Source of the DNA: Phycisphaerae bacterium
GTDB lineage: Bacteria > Chloroflexota > Anaerolineae > 4572-78 > J111
DNA: 32,224 bases
Direction: 5' to 3'
Assembly (NCBI GenBank): GCA_028285035.1
Contig: JANQQF010000089.1
Coordinates: 1-32,224 of the forward strand
Part shown: piece after piece, positions 8,347 to 16,680 of the stretch
Position numbering within the stretch: position 1 is the first letter of the stretch
Layout: every line of letters begins with the position of its first letter
Made by a program: the position numbers and the translations under genes
The notes under the pieces: model-generated
Told to the model about the DNA's origin: nothing
The model's database searches: none
The model's input: only the letters and a program-made list of their open reading frames with translations

Positions 8347-11300
8347 ATGCGTATCAAGCTATACATTTTTATGCTACTGATCTTTTTTCTCCTCAACAGC
8401 GGTTGTCAACAAATTATCTCAGCTCCTGCACAGGAATTAAGCCAAACATCGGCTGACGAACAAACCCTGCCCCGTCTATCCCCCGATGATGCGGTGGCGG
8501 TGGCAATTAACGATATCACGCCGCTAGCAAATGGCTTTCAGCTAAGTCACCCTCAACATCGGGCAACCTTCACTGCAGACGGTGTGACCTTTACTCCTAC
8601 AGCAGGTGGTCCTACGTGGCAGTGGTCATTGCAAAACATCTCCGCTTCACCCCTCACCCTAACCCTCTCCCCTAGGAGAGGGAACCAAGCCTCCCCCCCT
8701 TTGGGGGGGATTGAGGGGGGGACCCGCCCTACCCAACCCACCGCCACGATCATTCGCTATGACCGAGGGGGTATCCACGAAGAGTACCACGCCCGTCAAT
8801 CCAGCATCGAGCAGCAATTTATCATTCCACAACCCTTGGGTTTGGCTGGGGCAGACTTGGTTATCGATGGCGTGGTCAACAGTCCTGGCGATTTCCTGAC
8901 CACTGAACAAGGCTGGCAATGGCAGACTAAGGAGGGACAGGTCACCCTTGGTGATGTCACGGTATTTGATGCCACAGGGCAAACACTGCCCGCCACGCTG
9001 GACGTGACGGCTGACAGCACCCAACTCACTGTCGATGGTCAGGCCCTGGCCCAAGCCACCTATCCTGTGACCATCGACCCCGAAATTGGCGCCAATGACT
9101 TTCGTATCTCTGATATGGGCAAGTCACAACCTTATCTTCCCTTAGCCAGTGAGTCTGACGTAGCCTACAACAGTCTTACGAATGAGTATCTCGTCGTTTG
9201 GCAAGGCGGTGACAATCGTGATGGCCTCGCTCTTGATGAGTATGAGATTTATGGCCAACGCATCAATGCTACCACTGGGGCTGAAGTTGGCGAGAACGAC
9301 TTTCGTATTTCCGATATGGGGCCCGATGGCGATCCCGATTATGACGCCCTCAACCCAACTGTCATCTACAACCCTCATGACAATAACTACCTGGTGGTTT
9401 GGATTGGTGATGATGATGTCAATTCTGTGGATGAGGCTTTTGAAGCCTACGGTCAACTTCTAGATGCAACGGGGCAAGAAATTAAAACCAACGATTTCCG
9501 CATCTCTGATATGGGCTCAACCTTGAATCCAAATTATGATGTTCGTCAGAATGGTAATGTGGCGGTAGCTTATAATCTTACAGCTAACGAATACCTCGTG
9601 GTATGGACGGGAGACGACAGCCTTGGGCCACTGGTGGATAACGAGTTCGAGGTATTTGGCCAAAGAGTTGAGGCGGATGGCTCTCCGGCTGGGGCCAATG
9701 ACTTCCGCATCTCCGATATGGGGAGTAATGGGACAACAAGTGCATTTAGCGATAGGGTGGATGTGGCCTATAACAGTACCAATCAGGAGTATCTCGTGGT
9801 CTGGGAAGGCACCGAAGCCATCTCACGTCCCGCCCCACTTCCTGCGGTGCTGCAAACCGAAATTTATGGTCAGCGTATTAATGCGGCAACTGGAACTGAG
9901 ACAGGTACAAATGACTTCCGTATCTCCGATATGGGCGGATTTGACTCATCCAATTATGTAGGCCAAGACCCAGCTATCGCCTATGATAGTGACCACAATG
10001 AATACTTAGTTGTCTGGCACGGTGATGATAACGTTGCGTCCCTGGTGGATAACGAGTTTGAGATTTTTGGTCAACTGCTCAATGGGGAAGATGGGTCCTC
10101 AGCCGGCCCCAACGATTTCCGTATCTCCGATATGGGACCCGATGGCAATACCACCTACAATGCCAACCGGCCTGATGTCACCTACAACAGTAGTGCTCAA
10201 GAGTTTTTAGTGGTGTGGCATGGCTTTGACAATAGTGTCGCCCCATCCCACGACCAATTCGAAATCTTCGCCCAACGTCTCCAAGCAGAGACATTAATCC
10301 CCAGCGGCCCCAATGACTTTCAGGTCTCAGATATGGGGCCCGATGATAACAGCATATTGACCTCTGTCTTACGTCCAGCGGTTGCTTACAACACCAGCGC
10401 CAATGGCTATTTAGTTGTTTGGCAAGGCAATGACATTGCCCAAAACCTGGCTGGGGATGAGATTGAAATCCACGGCCAACTGCTAGAAGCTGATGGTTCA
10501 GAACTTCCGCCCAATGACTTTCGCATCTCCGATATGTGGACCGATACCGAATTTGATGCTCATCATCCAGCCGTCGCTTACAATAGTCAAGCCAATGAAT
10601 ATCTTGTGGTCTGGAGCAGCGATGATGGGGTTTGGTCTAATGCTACCTCAGAGCTCGAAATTTATGGGCAACGAATTGATGCCACGACTGGGGCCGAGAT
10701 TCCCCCGAACGACTTCCGCATTTCTGATATGGGGCCCGATGGTGATTCCACTTTCTCGGCCCAACAGCCAACTGTGGCCTACAATAGTCAGGAGAATAAC
10801 TATCTTGTTGTCTGGAAAGGCAATGACAATACAGGGTCATTAGCAGACCACGAGACGGAGATTTTTGGGCAATTGATAAATTCCTCAGGTGGAGAGATAC
10901 TGCCAAATGATTTCCGCATCTCCAATATGGGACTTGATGGTGATGGCACGTTTGATTCCCACACCCCAGTCGTGGCCTACAACAGCCAGGATAATAACTA
11001 TCTCGTTGTCTGGTATGGTAATACCAATACAGGATCATTACACCCTGGTGAGGTTGAGATTTTTGGGCAACTGATTAGTGCGACCAGTTTAGAAGAGGGT
11101 AGTGATTTCCGCATTTCTGATATGGGGCCCGATGGCGATACGAATTTTGGTGCCTTACGACCAGCCGTGGCCTACAACAGCCAAGACAATAATTATCTCG
11201 TTGTCTGGCAGGGCACTGATAATACAGGATCATTAGATCCTAGTGAGATTGAGATTTTTGGCCAATTGATTGATGCTACGGGTGTCGAAATGTTATCTAA

Positions 11301-11922
11301 CGACTTTCGTATTTCCGATATGGGGCCCGACGGCGATCCCAGTTATGATGGCTACAGGCCAGCCGTGGCCTACAACAGCCAAGACAATAATTATCTCGTT
11401 GTCTGGCAGGGTAGCGATAATACGGGGTCATTAGTGCCTGGTGAGAGTGAGATTTTCGGGCAATTGATTAGTGCCACAGGCGATGAACTGTTCTCCAACG
11501 ACACCCGCATCTCTAATATGGGGCCTGATGGTGCCCTCGGTCATTCGGTAAACATACCTGCCGTGGCATTCAATAGCACCAATCAGGAGTACCTTGTAGT
11601 TTGGCAGGGTTGGGATGTTAGTGAAGCAGGTTGGGAAATCTATGGTCAACGCCTGACCGCCACTGGAGCAAAAATAAATTCTCACTTACGACTATCTGAT
11701 ATGGGAACGGATGGCGACAATGTATTTAATTATATCGCAGATGAGCCAGTCGTGGCGACAAGCAGTGGGTCAAGGTCTAGTTTAGTTGTATGGGAAGGCG
11801 ATGACAATAGTAACGGTCTGGATGAGGCTGAAGATGAGATTTTCGGCCAACAGGTGTCATTCACTGCTGGGGAATTTACACCAGGCTCTATCAAGGTTTA
11901 TTTACCACTAGTGACAAAATGA
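8347..11922 (+). CDS. giant secreted 14-blade beta-propeller protein, paralogue 2
   Basis: 1191 residues; AAAGGA about 10 bases before the ATG supports the start. The signal peptide ends LLNSGC, a possible lipobox with Cys20. The N-terminal module (about 35-248) ends YPVTIDPEIG like its paralogues but carries a palindrome-encoded insertion, SPLTLTLSPRRG then SPPLGGIEGG, at about residues 101-124, making this linker at least ten residues longer than in the other two paralogues. Fourteen blades follow, each with (N)DFRISDMG, AYNS..N.YLVVW and EIFGQ; blade 4 has a proline-rich loop (SRPAPLP), blade 8 reads DMWTD and blade 14 is degenerate (SHLRLSDMG). The C-terminus is KVYLPLVTK. It sits between paralogue 1 (62 bases upstream) and the LRV gene (28 bases downstream), so co-expression is likely. 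It is probably exported to the cell surface; the ligand is unknown. Confidence 0.85.
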   Translation: MRIKLYIFMLLIFFLLNSGCQQIISAPAQELSQTSADEQTLPRLSPDDAVAVAINDITPLANGFQLSHPQHRATFTADGVTFTPTAGGPTWQWSLQNISASPLTLTLSPRRGNQASPPLGGIEGGTRPTQPTATIIRYDRGGIHEEYHARQSSIEQQFIIPQPLGLAGADLVIDGVVNSPGDFLTTEQGWQWQTKEGQVTLGDVTVFDATGQTLPATLDVTADSTQLTVDGQALAQATYPVTIDPEIGANDFRISDMGKSQPYLPLASESDVAYNSLTNEYLVVWQGGDNRDGLALDEYEIYGQRINATTGAEVGENDFRISDMGPDGDPDYDALNPTVIYNPHDNNYLVVWIGDDDVNSVDEAFEAYGQLLDATGQEIKTNDFRISDMGSTLNPNYDVRQNGNVAVAYNLTANEYLVVWTGDDSLGPLVDNEFEVFGQRVEADGSPAGANDFRISDMGSNGTTSAFSDRVDVAYNSTNQEYLVVWEGTEAISRPAPLPAVLQTEIYGQRINAATGTETGTNDFRISDMGGFDSSNYVGQDPAIAYDSDHNEYLVVWHGDDNVASLVDNEFEIFGQLLNGEDGSSAGPNDFRISDMGPDGNTTYNANRPDVTYNSSAQEFLVVWHGFDNSVAPSHDQFEIFAQRLQAETLIPSGPNDFQVSDMGPDDNSILTSVLRPAVAYNTSANGYLVVWQGNDIAQNLAGDEIEIHGQLLEADGSELPPNDFRISDMWTDTEFDAHHPAVAYNSQANEYLVVWSSDDGVWSNATSELEIYGQRIDATTGAEIPPNDFRISDMGPDGDSTFSAQQPTVAYNSQENNYLVVWKGNDNTGSLADHETEIFGQLINSSGGEILPNDFRISNMGLDGDGTFDSHTPVVAYNSQDNNYLVVWYGNTNTGSLHPGEVEIFGQLISATSLEEGSDFRISDMGPDGDTNFGALRPAVAYNSQDNNYLVVWQGTDNTGSLDPSEIEIFGQLIDATGVEMLSNDFRISDMGPDGDPSYDGYRPAVAYNSQDNNYLVVWQGSDNTGSLVPGESEIFGQLISATGDELFSNDTRISNMGPDGALGHSVNIPAVAFNSTNQEYLVVWQGWDVSEAGWEIYGQRLTATGAKINSHLRLSDMGTDGDNVFNYIADEPVVATSSGSRSSLVVWEGDDNSNGLDEAEDEIFGQQVSFTAGEFTPGSIKVYLPLVTK
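8651..8722 (+). repeat. two GC-rich palindromic repeats in frame inside paralogue 2
   Basis: The first hairpin pairs ccctctcc (8663-8670) with ggagaggg (8675-8682) around ccta. The second is a run of seven C (8693-8699), ttt, and seven G (8703-8709), followed by attgagggggg. Both are typical bacterial intergenic repeat sequences (the ccctcaccctaaccctctcc and cctcccccctttgggggg types). Translated, they give SPLTLTLSPRRG and SPPLGGIEGG, with no stop and no frame disruption. The corresponding linkers of the two paralogues lack them. Confidence 0.75.
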
Positions 11923-11950
11923 GCCAGAAAAATTTTAGGGAGAAGACATT

Positions 11951-14182
11951 GTGACAAATCACAATAATGAAACCGTTACCGCCTCAATGTTGATGGCTCG
12001 GTTTGATTATCTCACAACGGAAGAAAGAGCAGCGATAAAAGAGCAAGCTCAGGGTATGATTCAAGACTACCTAGAAGGCGATTGGTATATTTATCGAGGC
12101 AACCTTCTAATTGATGGCGATTTTGACAATGATATTGCCTTAGTGGTTGATGGTAACCTCACCGTTCACGGTACGTACAACGATTATCAATCTGACATCG
12201 GATATCTGCTCTGTTTAGGTGATTTTCGAGCCCAAAATGTTCTGTCTTGGAATGCCTTTGCCGTAGCAGGTTCGCTTTATGCCGCAGGCTTTGTTTGTGG
12301 CTACTACAACGACTTCCCATTTGAGGTTCTTGGCGATGTCCTTCAGGCCCGAGGGATGTTTTTTATGGATAAATCCTGTACCCTGCCCAAACATCAGCTT
12401 GTCGAAGTAGGTAGTCACGAAGGACATTACATCGGCGATTTAGAAACCAGCTTCATGCCTACCCTGTTGAAATATTATGATGATGATTTCGAGGAAATTT
12501 CCCTATCTGAGGCACAAGCATATCAAAATAATCAACATCCCGTTCACGTCGACATTGTCGATAGCTGGAGTCTCATTGTTGAAAATGTATATGATGAGAC
12601 AGTCTTTCGTCAGCCCTATGACTTTTCTAATAGCCCTCAACGTGTACCCCTAGATACCCTACGTTTAAGTATCATGCAGCCTGATGTACCAGAAGCGGTT
12701 CTCATTGCAGCCCTCGTCCGACCGCCGTTGCAGTACGACCTAGCTTTGGCCCCTGAAACTTCCGCTGATTTATTAATCCTTCTATCCAAAAATCCTGAGT
12801 GGCATATTCGGGAAGCAGTTGCCAGTCACCCCCACACCCCAGAACAAACCCTGCAAATGTTAGCCAAGGATCAAGATGACAAGGTACGAGCGGCGTTGAT
12901 TCATAATCAACAGGTTCCCCCCTATCTTGTAGATCGTCTCATTGAAGATGCCTCCCCATTGGTTCGCCGAGCGATTGCCACCTCCGAATTGGCTCAACCT
13001 CACTTGGAGGCGCTGCTTGAGGATAAAGAGATGAGTGTCCGGCGAGCATTGGCTTCCCATCCAGCCTTAACCCTGCCCCATCTTCGAAAATTAATTGCAG
13101 ATCCTGTTCCCGAGGTTAGGCAACGCGCGCTCTACTATACCCCACCGGATCGAGGTTTAGTTGAAGAATTCACAGCCAGTGATAACCCGGAGTTGAGAGC
13201 CTGGGCGATTCGTAGGCTAAATCAGATATCAGCCGAACAGGAAAATGAACAATCCCATGACACCTCAAGCCTTCTGAAAGCTGATCAAGTCCTAGAGTTG
13301 TTGTTAAGCCCAGATAATCAAGTGAGGGAAGTGGCTTTTCAAAAAGAGGTCTGGATCGGAGTCCTGCCGCTAGACACTGTATGCCAGTATGCCGAACAAT
13401 TTGCTCAGGATGAATTAGATATTGTCCGTTTGAGAATCGCTGAAATCTGCCGAGATGCTGCTATTCTGGCCCAATTAGCCGAAGATCCTAATGAGGGAAT
13501 ACGCCAAGTGGTGGCCACAAACCTAGCCACACCAGCCGAGGTTTTGATGGAAATGACCAGACTCTTGGCACAATCATCTGACACCGGAGATGGGTTATGG
13601 CTGTCGCCCAAGCAAAGCTTTAGCCTAACTCTCTTAGAAAATCCCTTGTTACCGGCGGAAGCATTTAAATATATTCAAGAAATCCTTCCGGTTGGGGCTC
13701 GGATAGAACCGCATAGTAATCTACCGCTTGACGTATATATGGCGTATGAATATTTCAGTGATCCTTACGGACAAGGGGATCAGGAATATGAGGAAATGCA
13801 AACAGCTTATACACTCATCAGAGAGCCAGCAAAGGCACTATCGTTTATGGCTCGGAGTAGCCGATGGGAGTTTTGTGCCTTGGCCGCTATTCACGCCCAA
13901 ACCCCGCCCGACGCCCTACAGCATATCTTAACCACCAATCCACAGGACAAATATCTTCTCGAAAATCTGGCTGCGAATCAATATTTAGGTCAGAACACAC
14001 CCACAGCAAAACAGATGATAACCAGCCTATTAGAACTCGGTGACTCTGAGGTCGAATATGCTTTGTTAGCCAATCCTTATCTACCTCAAGATGTCCTAAT
14101 CCAAGAAGCATATCGCGCACCCGATGAGGCAAAAAGGGTTTTATGGCAACGATATGGCGTAGAGTGGACGAACGCTCATTAA
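11951..14182 (+). CDS. cytoplasmic beta-helix/LRV (leucine-rich repeat variant) repeat protein, copy 1
   Basis: 743 residues from a GTG start behind AGGGAGAAG. There is no signal peptide or membrane segment, so it should be cytoplasmic. Residues about 50-140 (NLLIDGDF, LVVDGNLTVHG, YLLCLGDFRAQNV, AVAGSLYAAGFV, FEVLGDVLQARG) have the short strand periodicity of a right-handed beta-helix like those of polymer-forming proteins (bactofilins). Residues about 260-430 contain at least five 24-26 residue LRV/HEAT-like helical repeats with VR or IR plus A, then an HP or N, a TP, and L..L..D, for example REAVASHPHTPEQTLQMLAK. More such repeats follow at about 450-540 and 640-735. The N-terminal Fe-S cysteine cluster known from the Azotobacter LRV protein is not evident. 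These repeats serve protein binding. It lies 13 bases before the kinase-like gene, which suggests a partner or chaperone role (inference). A paralogue is at 22000. Confidence 0.75.
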   Translation: MTNHNNETVTASMLMARFDYLTTEERAAIKEQAQGMIQDYLEGDWYIYRGNLLIDGDFDNDIALVVDGNLTVHGTYNDYQSDIGYLLCLGDFRAQNVLSWNAFAVAGSLYAAGFVCGYYNDFPFEVLGDVLQARGMFFMDKSCTLPKHQLVEVGSHEGHYIGDLETSFMPTLLKYYDDDFEEISLSEAQAYQNNQHPVHVDIVDSWSLIVENVYDETVFRQPYDFSNSPQRVPLDTLRLSIMQPDVPEAVLIAALVRPPLQYDLALAPETSADLLILLSKNPEWHIREAVASHPHTPEQTLQMLAKDQDDKVRAALIHNQQVPPYLVDRLIEDASPLVRRAIATSELAQPHLEALLEDKEMSVRRALASHPALTLPHLRKLIADPVPEVRQRALYYTPPDRGLVEEFTASDNPELRAWAIRRLNQISAEQENEQSHDTSSLLKADQVLELLLSPDNQVREVAFQKEVWIGVLPLDTVCQYAEQFAQDELDIVRLRIAEICRDAAILAQLAEDPNEGIRQVVATNLATPAEVLMEMTRLLAQSSDTGDGLWLSPKQSFSLTLLENPLLPAEAFKYIQEILPVGARIEPHSNLPLDVYMAYEYFSDPYGQGDQEYEEMQTAYTLIREPAKALSFMARSSRWEFCALAAIHAQTPPDALQHILTTNPQDKYLLENLAANQYLGQNTPTAKQMITSLLELGDSEVEYALLANPYLPQDVLIQEAYRAPDEAKRVLWQRYGVEWTNAH

Positions 14183-14195
14183 GTGAGGCTGCAAT

Positions 14196-16538
14196 ATGAC
14201 AAAACAGAACAAATCCACAGAGTCGCAAAACGACAAAAATAAACAACCTCAAAAAACCACTGAGTCCTTACAAGAGGGGATGAATGAACAATCTGTTTCT
14301 CCTGCTATACCCGGATTTGTGGGCCTGCCAAGTGATGGGTCATCTACATCTCAGACTACGACCCTAAAGAATCCACAATGGCAAATCGCCCAACGTCAAG
14401 CCTTGGCCACGACCATTGCCAGGCGTCATGGAAATCAACAGCTACAGCGAATACTCGCCTCATCTAATGTCATCCAACGTGAGAATGGGGGCGGGTCAAT
14501 GGCTGGCTCTGCCAGCAAAATTACATCCGCCGATCCCGACCATCTGAGCCAAATTTTAGAAGAGGTGGCGACACAACACGGCTTGGACAATGCAGCAAAA
14601 TTTGTAAGTGACTTTCAAAGCTCGCCTCAAGGCGCAGCGGCTGATGATGAAAAACTTGCTAAGGAGATCAATGCTGGACTTCAGGCTCAACTTAGTGCCT
14701 TGCAGAGCAAGGCCGAAAAAATGATCCAAGATTTTGAACGAGTTGGCTTAAATGTCGTCAGCGAGATGCTGAATAAAAGCGAAGAGATATTGCACGGCGA
14801 ACAGGAAAAGTACGGTGTCAAAGAGCTTCCCCCGGCTAAAGCCAGTGATGTTGGCCTAGAACAGGCTGATATGCACCAGCAGGGCGGCAGCGGCGTTTAT
14901 GAGGCCTCGAACCAAGATCAGCTACAGGGCCTGGCAGAGGCAGCTGGCAAGTTGATGCCCAAACGCCAGGAGTTGGATAAGCTGGTAGCTGAACAGAAGG
15001 GGCTGGTACAGGAAACACCTGTTGCGATGGGGCACGGTGGCAAAATGATTACGGATCAGTCACGATATGATGCGCTCAGTCAGGAAATCAGAGAAAAACA
15101 AATCGTTTTTAACATGCTTCGCAAAAAGGTTGAAGCGGACTTTCCTATCCTGGCTACCTATTCCCAAGAAGGGGGTGCCCCAGACCTGGCCAAGGTAGCC
15201 CAAGGTCCTGATATCGCTGGACCGATGGTCGTCTCAGCCATTACTGAAAAACTAAAAAATATCGAGCGAGTTCGAGAAGGCGTTTTGAATGGTGAAGTCA
15301 AAGTGTGGGAATTACCGACGATTGTCAACGGCACCAAGGCCAATCTGGGATATGGGGCAGGCACATTGGGGGGACGCTTGGTCGATGATAACGCCAAATC
15401 AGAAGGGGAGAAATCGGCGCTTACCAAAATGGCTTGGTCAGCTATTTCGATTGCATTGGGTTTGGTCGCTGCCATCCCTACGGCAGGGGCCAGTATCGGC
15501 GTTGCAGCTGGGGCTGTGGGGGCGGGTATTAGTGGGATGCAGGCCCTCGAAGCCCTCCGTGAGTATGAGTTGGCTGATGCGATGACAGGGACGGATGTCG
15601 ATAAAGCCCGTTCGATTTCCCAAACAGATCCGTCATTGTTTTGGTTGGCTTTGGATATTGTCAGCGTGATTTTTGATGTTCCGGGGGCACTGCAGGTGTT
15701 CAAAGCCATTGCCCCGGCTGTACGAAGTGCATTTACCGCTCGGCGAGCCGTAGCCACAGTTGGTAAGGAGAGTGCTGAGGCGGCGGCCAAATTAGCTGAT
15801 GCCCAAAAAGCGGTTGATCAATTGCGCACCACGGCCAAATCGCACCTGCCTGATAATGTAGCCGAGAAGATTGTGAAGCAGGTCGAAGGCCCACAAAAGG
15901 CCTGGATTCCTGATCCAGATAATCCACTATCAAGCGGTGGTATGGCTGGGAGTTTGGCTGGAAGAAAAGGCTGTGGTGTGTTTGAGGGTCACATTCCATC
16001 GGTACCCGACAAAACGGTCGTGATTAAAGTTTATCCGGCTGATGATCCTGAGTTAGTGAAAGTGTTTGAGCGAGAGATGGAGGGGGCGGCGGCGGCTTCG
16101 CGAACGGGTAGTGGGCCTAAATTTTATGGAGAAGTCCAGATGGGCCCCGATAAAAAGGCCTTTGCTATGGAAAAAGTGTCAGGGGAGTTGCCAGAGGATA
16201 TGACCGATGGGGCAAATCCAAAAGCAGCAGCAGAGGCGGCTAAAGCGACCAACAATATCACTTCCAAAACCTATCTTGATGTCCAAGTTTATGGTCGAGA
16301 TTTGTGGAATCAGGGGTATTACTGCCACGGCGATCTACAAGGCATGGTTGATGAGTTTGGAAATTGGCGTCCGATTGATTTTCAAGGGGTGTATAAGCGC
16401 CCTCCGGTTGAAGATGCAGCGGCGACCGCCAAGGCCCTTAAAGATCATAATGCCCAGATCAATGAGCATGTTCACTTTTTACACAGTCAAGCAGCGAAAG
16501 GACCTCTACCACCACCTAAACTACCACCCATACAATAG
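14196..16538 (+). CDS. putative eCIS-type effector with a C-terminal kinase-like domain
   Basis: 780 residues; GTGAGG before the ATG. The Gln/Ser-rich N-terminus leads into WQIAQRQALATTIARRHGNQ and LQRILASSNVIQR, resembling the GNxxVQRL...VQR start of proteins linked to extracellular contractile injection systems (DUF4157-type cargo). A helical region (about 100-400) follows, then two Gly/Ala-rich hydrophobic stretches (about 412-455, 481-513) that could insert in membranes. Residues about 580-735 look like a protein kinase/APH fold: Gly-rich GGMAGSLAGRKGCG (581-594), VIKVYP with Lys611, a possible alpha-C Glu (625 or 627), hinge FAMEKVSG, a catalytic-loop-like HGD (711-713) and a DFG-like DFQG (728-731). 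The usual metal-binding Asn five residues after HGD's Asp is missing (Val718; Asp719 follows), so activity is uncertain. The tail is Pro-rich. No eCIS structural genes are in the window. A phosphotransferase toxin is one reading; a pseudokinase is another. Confidence 0.6.
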   Translation: MTKQNKSTESQNDKNKQPQKTTESLQEGMNEQSVSPAIPGFVGLPSDGSSTSQTTTLKNPQWQIAQRQALATTIARRHGNQQLQRILASSNVIQRENGGGSMAGSASKITSADPDHLSQILEEVATQHGLDNAAKFVSDFQSSPQGAAADDEKLAKEINAGLQAQLSALQSKAEKMIQDFERVGLNVVSEMLNKSEEILHGEQEKYGVKELPPAKASDVGLEQADMHQQGGSGVYEASNQDQLQGLAEAAGKLMPKRQELDKLVAEQKGLVQETPVAMGHGGKMITDQSRYDALSQEIREKQIVFNMLRKKVEADFPILATYSQEGGAPDLAKVAQGPDIAGPMVVSAITEKLKNIERVREGVLNGEVKVWELPTIVNGTKANLGYGAGTLGGRLVDDNAKSEGEKSALTKMAWSAISIALGLVAAIPTAGASIGVAAGAVGAGISGMQALEALREYELADAMTGTDVDKARSISQTDPSLFWLALDIVSVIFDVPGALQVFKAIAPAVRSAFTARRAVATVGKESAEAAAKLADAQKAVDQLRTTAKSHLPDNVAEKIVKQVEGPQKAWIPDPDNPLSSGGMAGSLAGRKGCGVFEGHIPSVPDKTVVIKVYPADDPELVKVFEREMEGAAAASRTGSGPKFYGEVQMGPDKKAFAMEKVSGELPEDMTDGANPKAAAEAAKATNNITSKTYLDVQVYGRDLWNQGYYCHGDLQGMVDEFGNWRPIDFQGVYKRPPVEDAAATAKALKDHNAQINEHVHFLHSQAAKGPLPPPKLPPIQ

Positions 16539-16547
16539 AGATTTTAG

Positions 16548-16660
16548 TCAGGACTTACGCAAAATGTGTAAAAATGTCGGTTGAGCTTGCCGAAACCGAG
16601 CAATTTGGCCCTCAAAATATTGATTTCGACAGGCTCAATCAACGTTTTGCCTAAGTCCTA
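16548..16660. mobile_element. MITE-like element with imperfect terminal inverted repeats
   Basis: The left end aggacttacgcaaaa (16550-16564) and right end ttttgcctaagtcct (16645-16659) are inverted repeats with one mismatch. TTAG flanks both sides (16544-16547 and 16661-16664), a possible 4-bp target duplication. Inside, ttgagcttgccgaaa and tttcgacaggctcaa form a second imperfect inverted pair, a sequence type common in bacterial intergenic repeats. At about 113 bp it cannot encode a transposase. GGACTTACGCA is a terminus I recall from cyanobacterial and Chloroflexota IS/MITE families. It fills most of the gap between the kinase-like gene and the third propeller gene. Confidence 0.65.
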
Positions 16661-16680
16661 TTAGTAAAAGGACAATTGAA

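Noticed and set aside
15158..15790. 210-codon reading frame on the - strand inside the kinase-like gene
   Set aside because: Ala/Ser/Pro-rich shadow of the Gly/Ala-rich sense protein; no recognisable domain.
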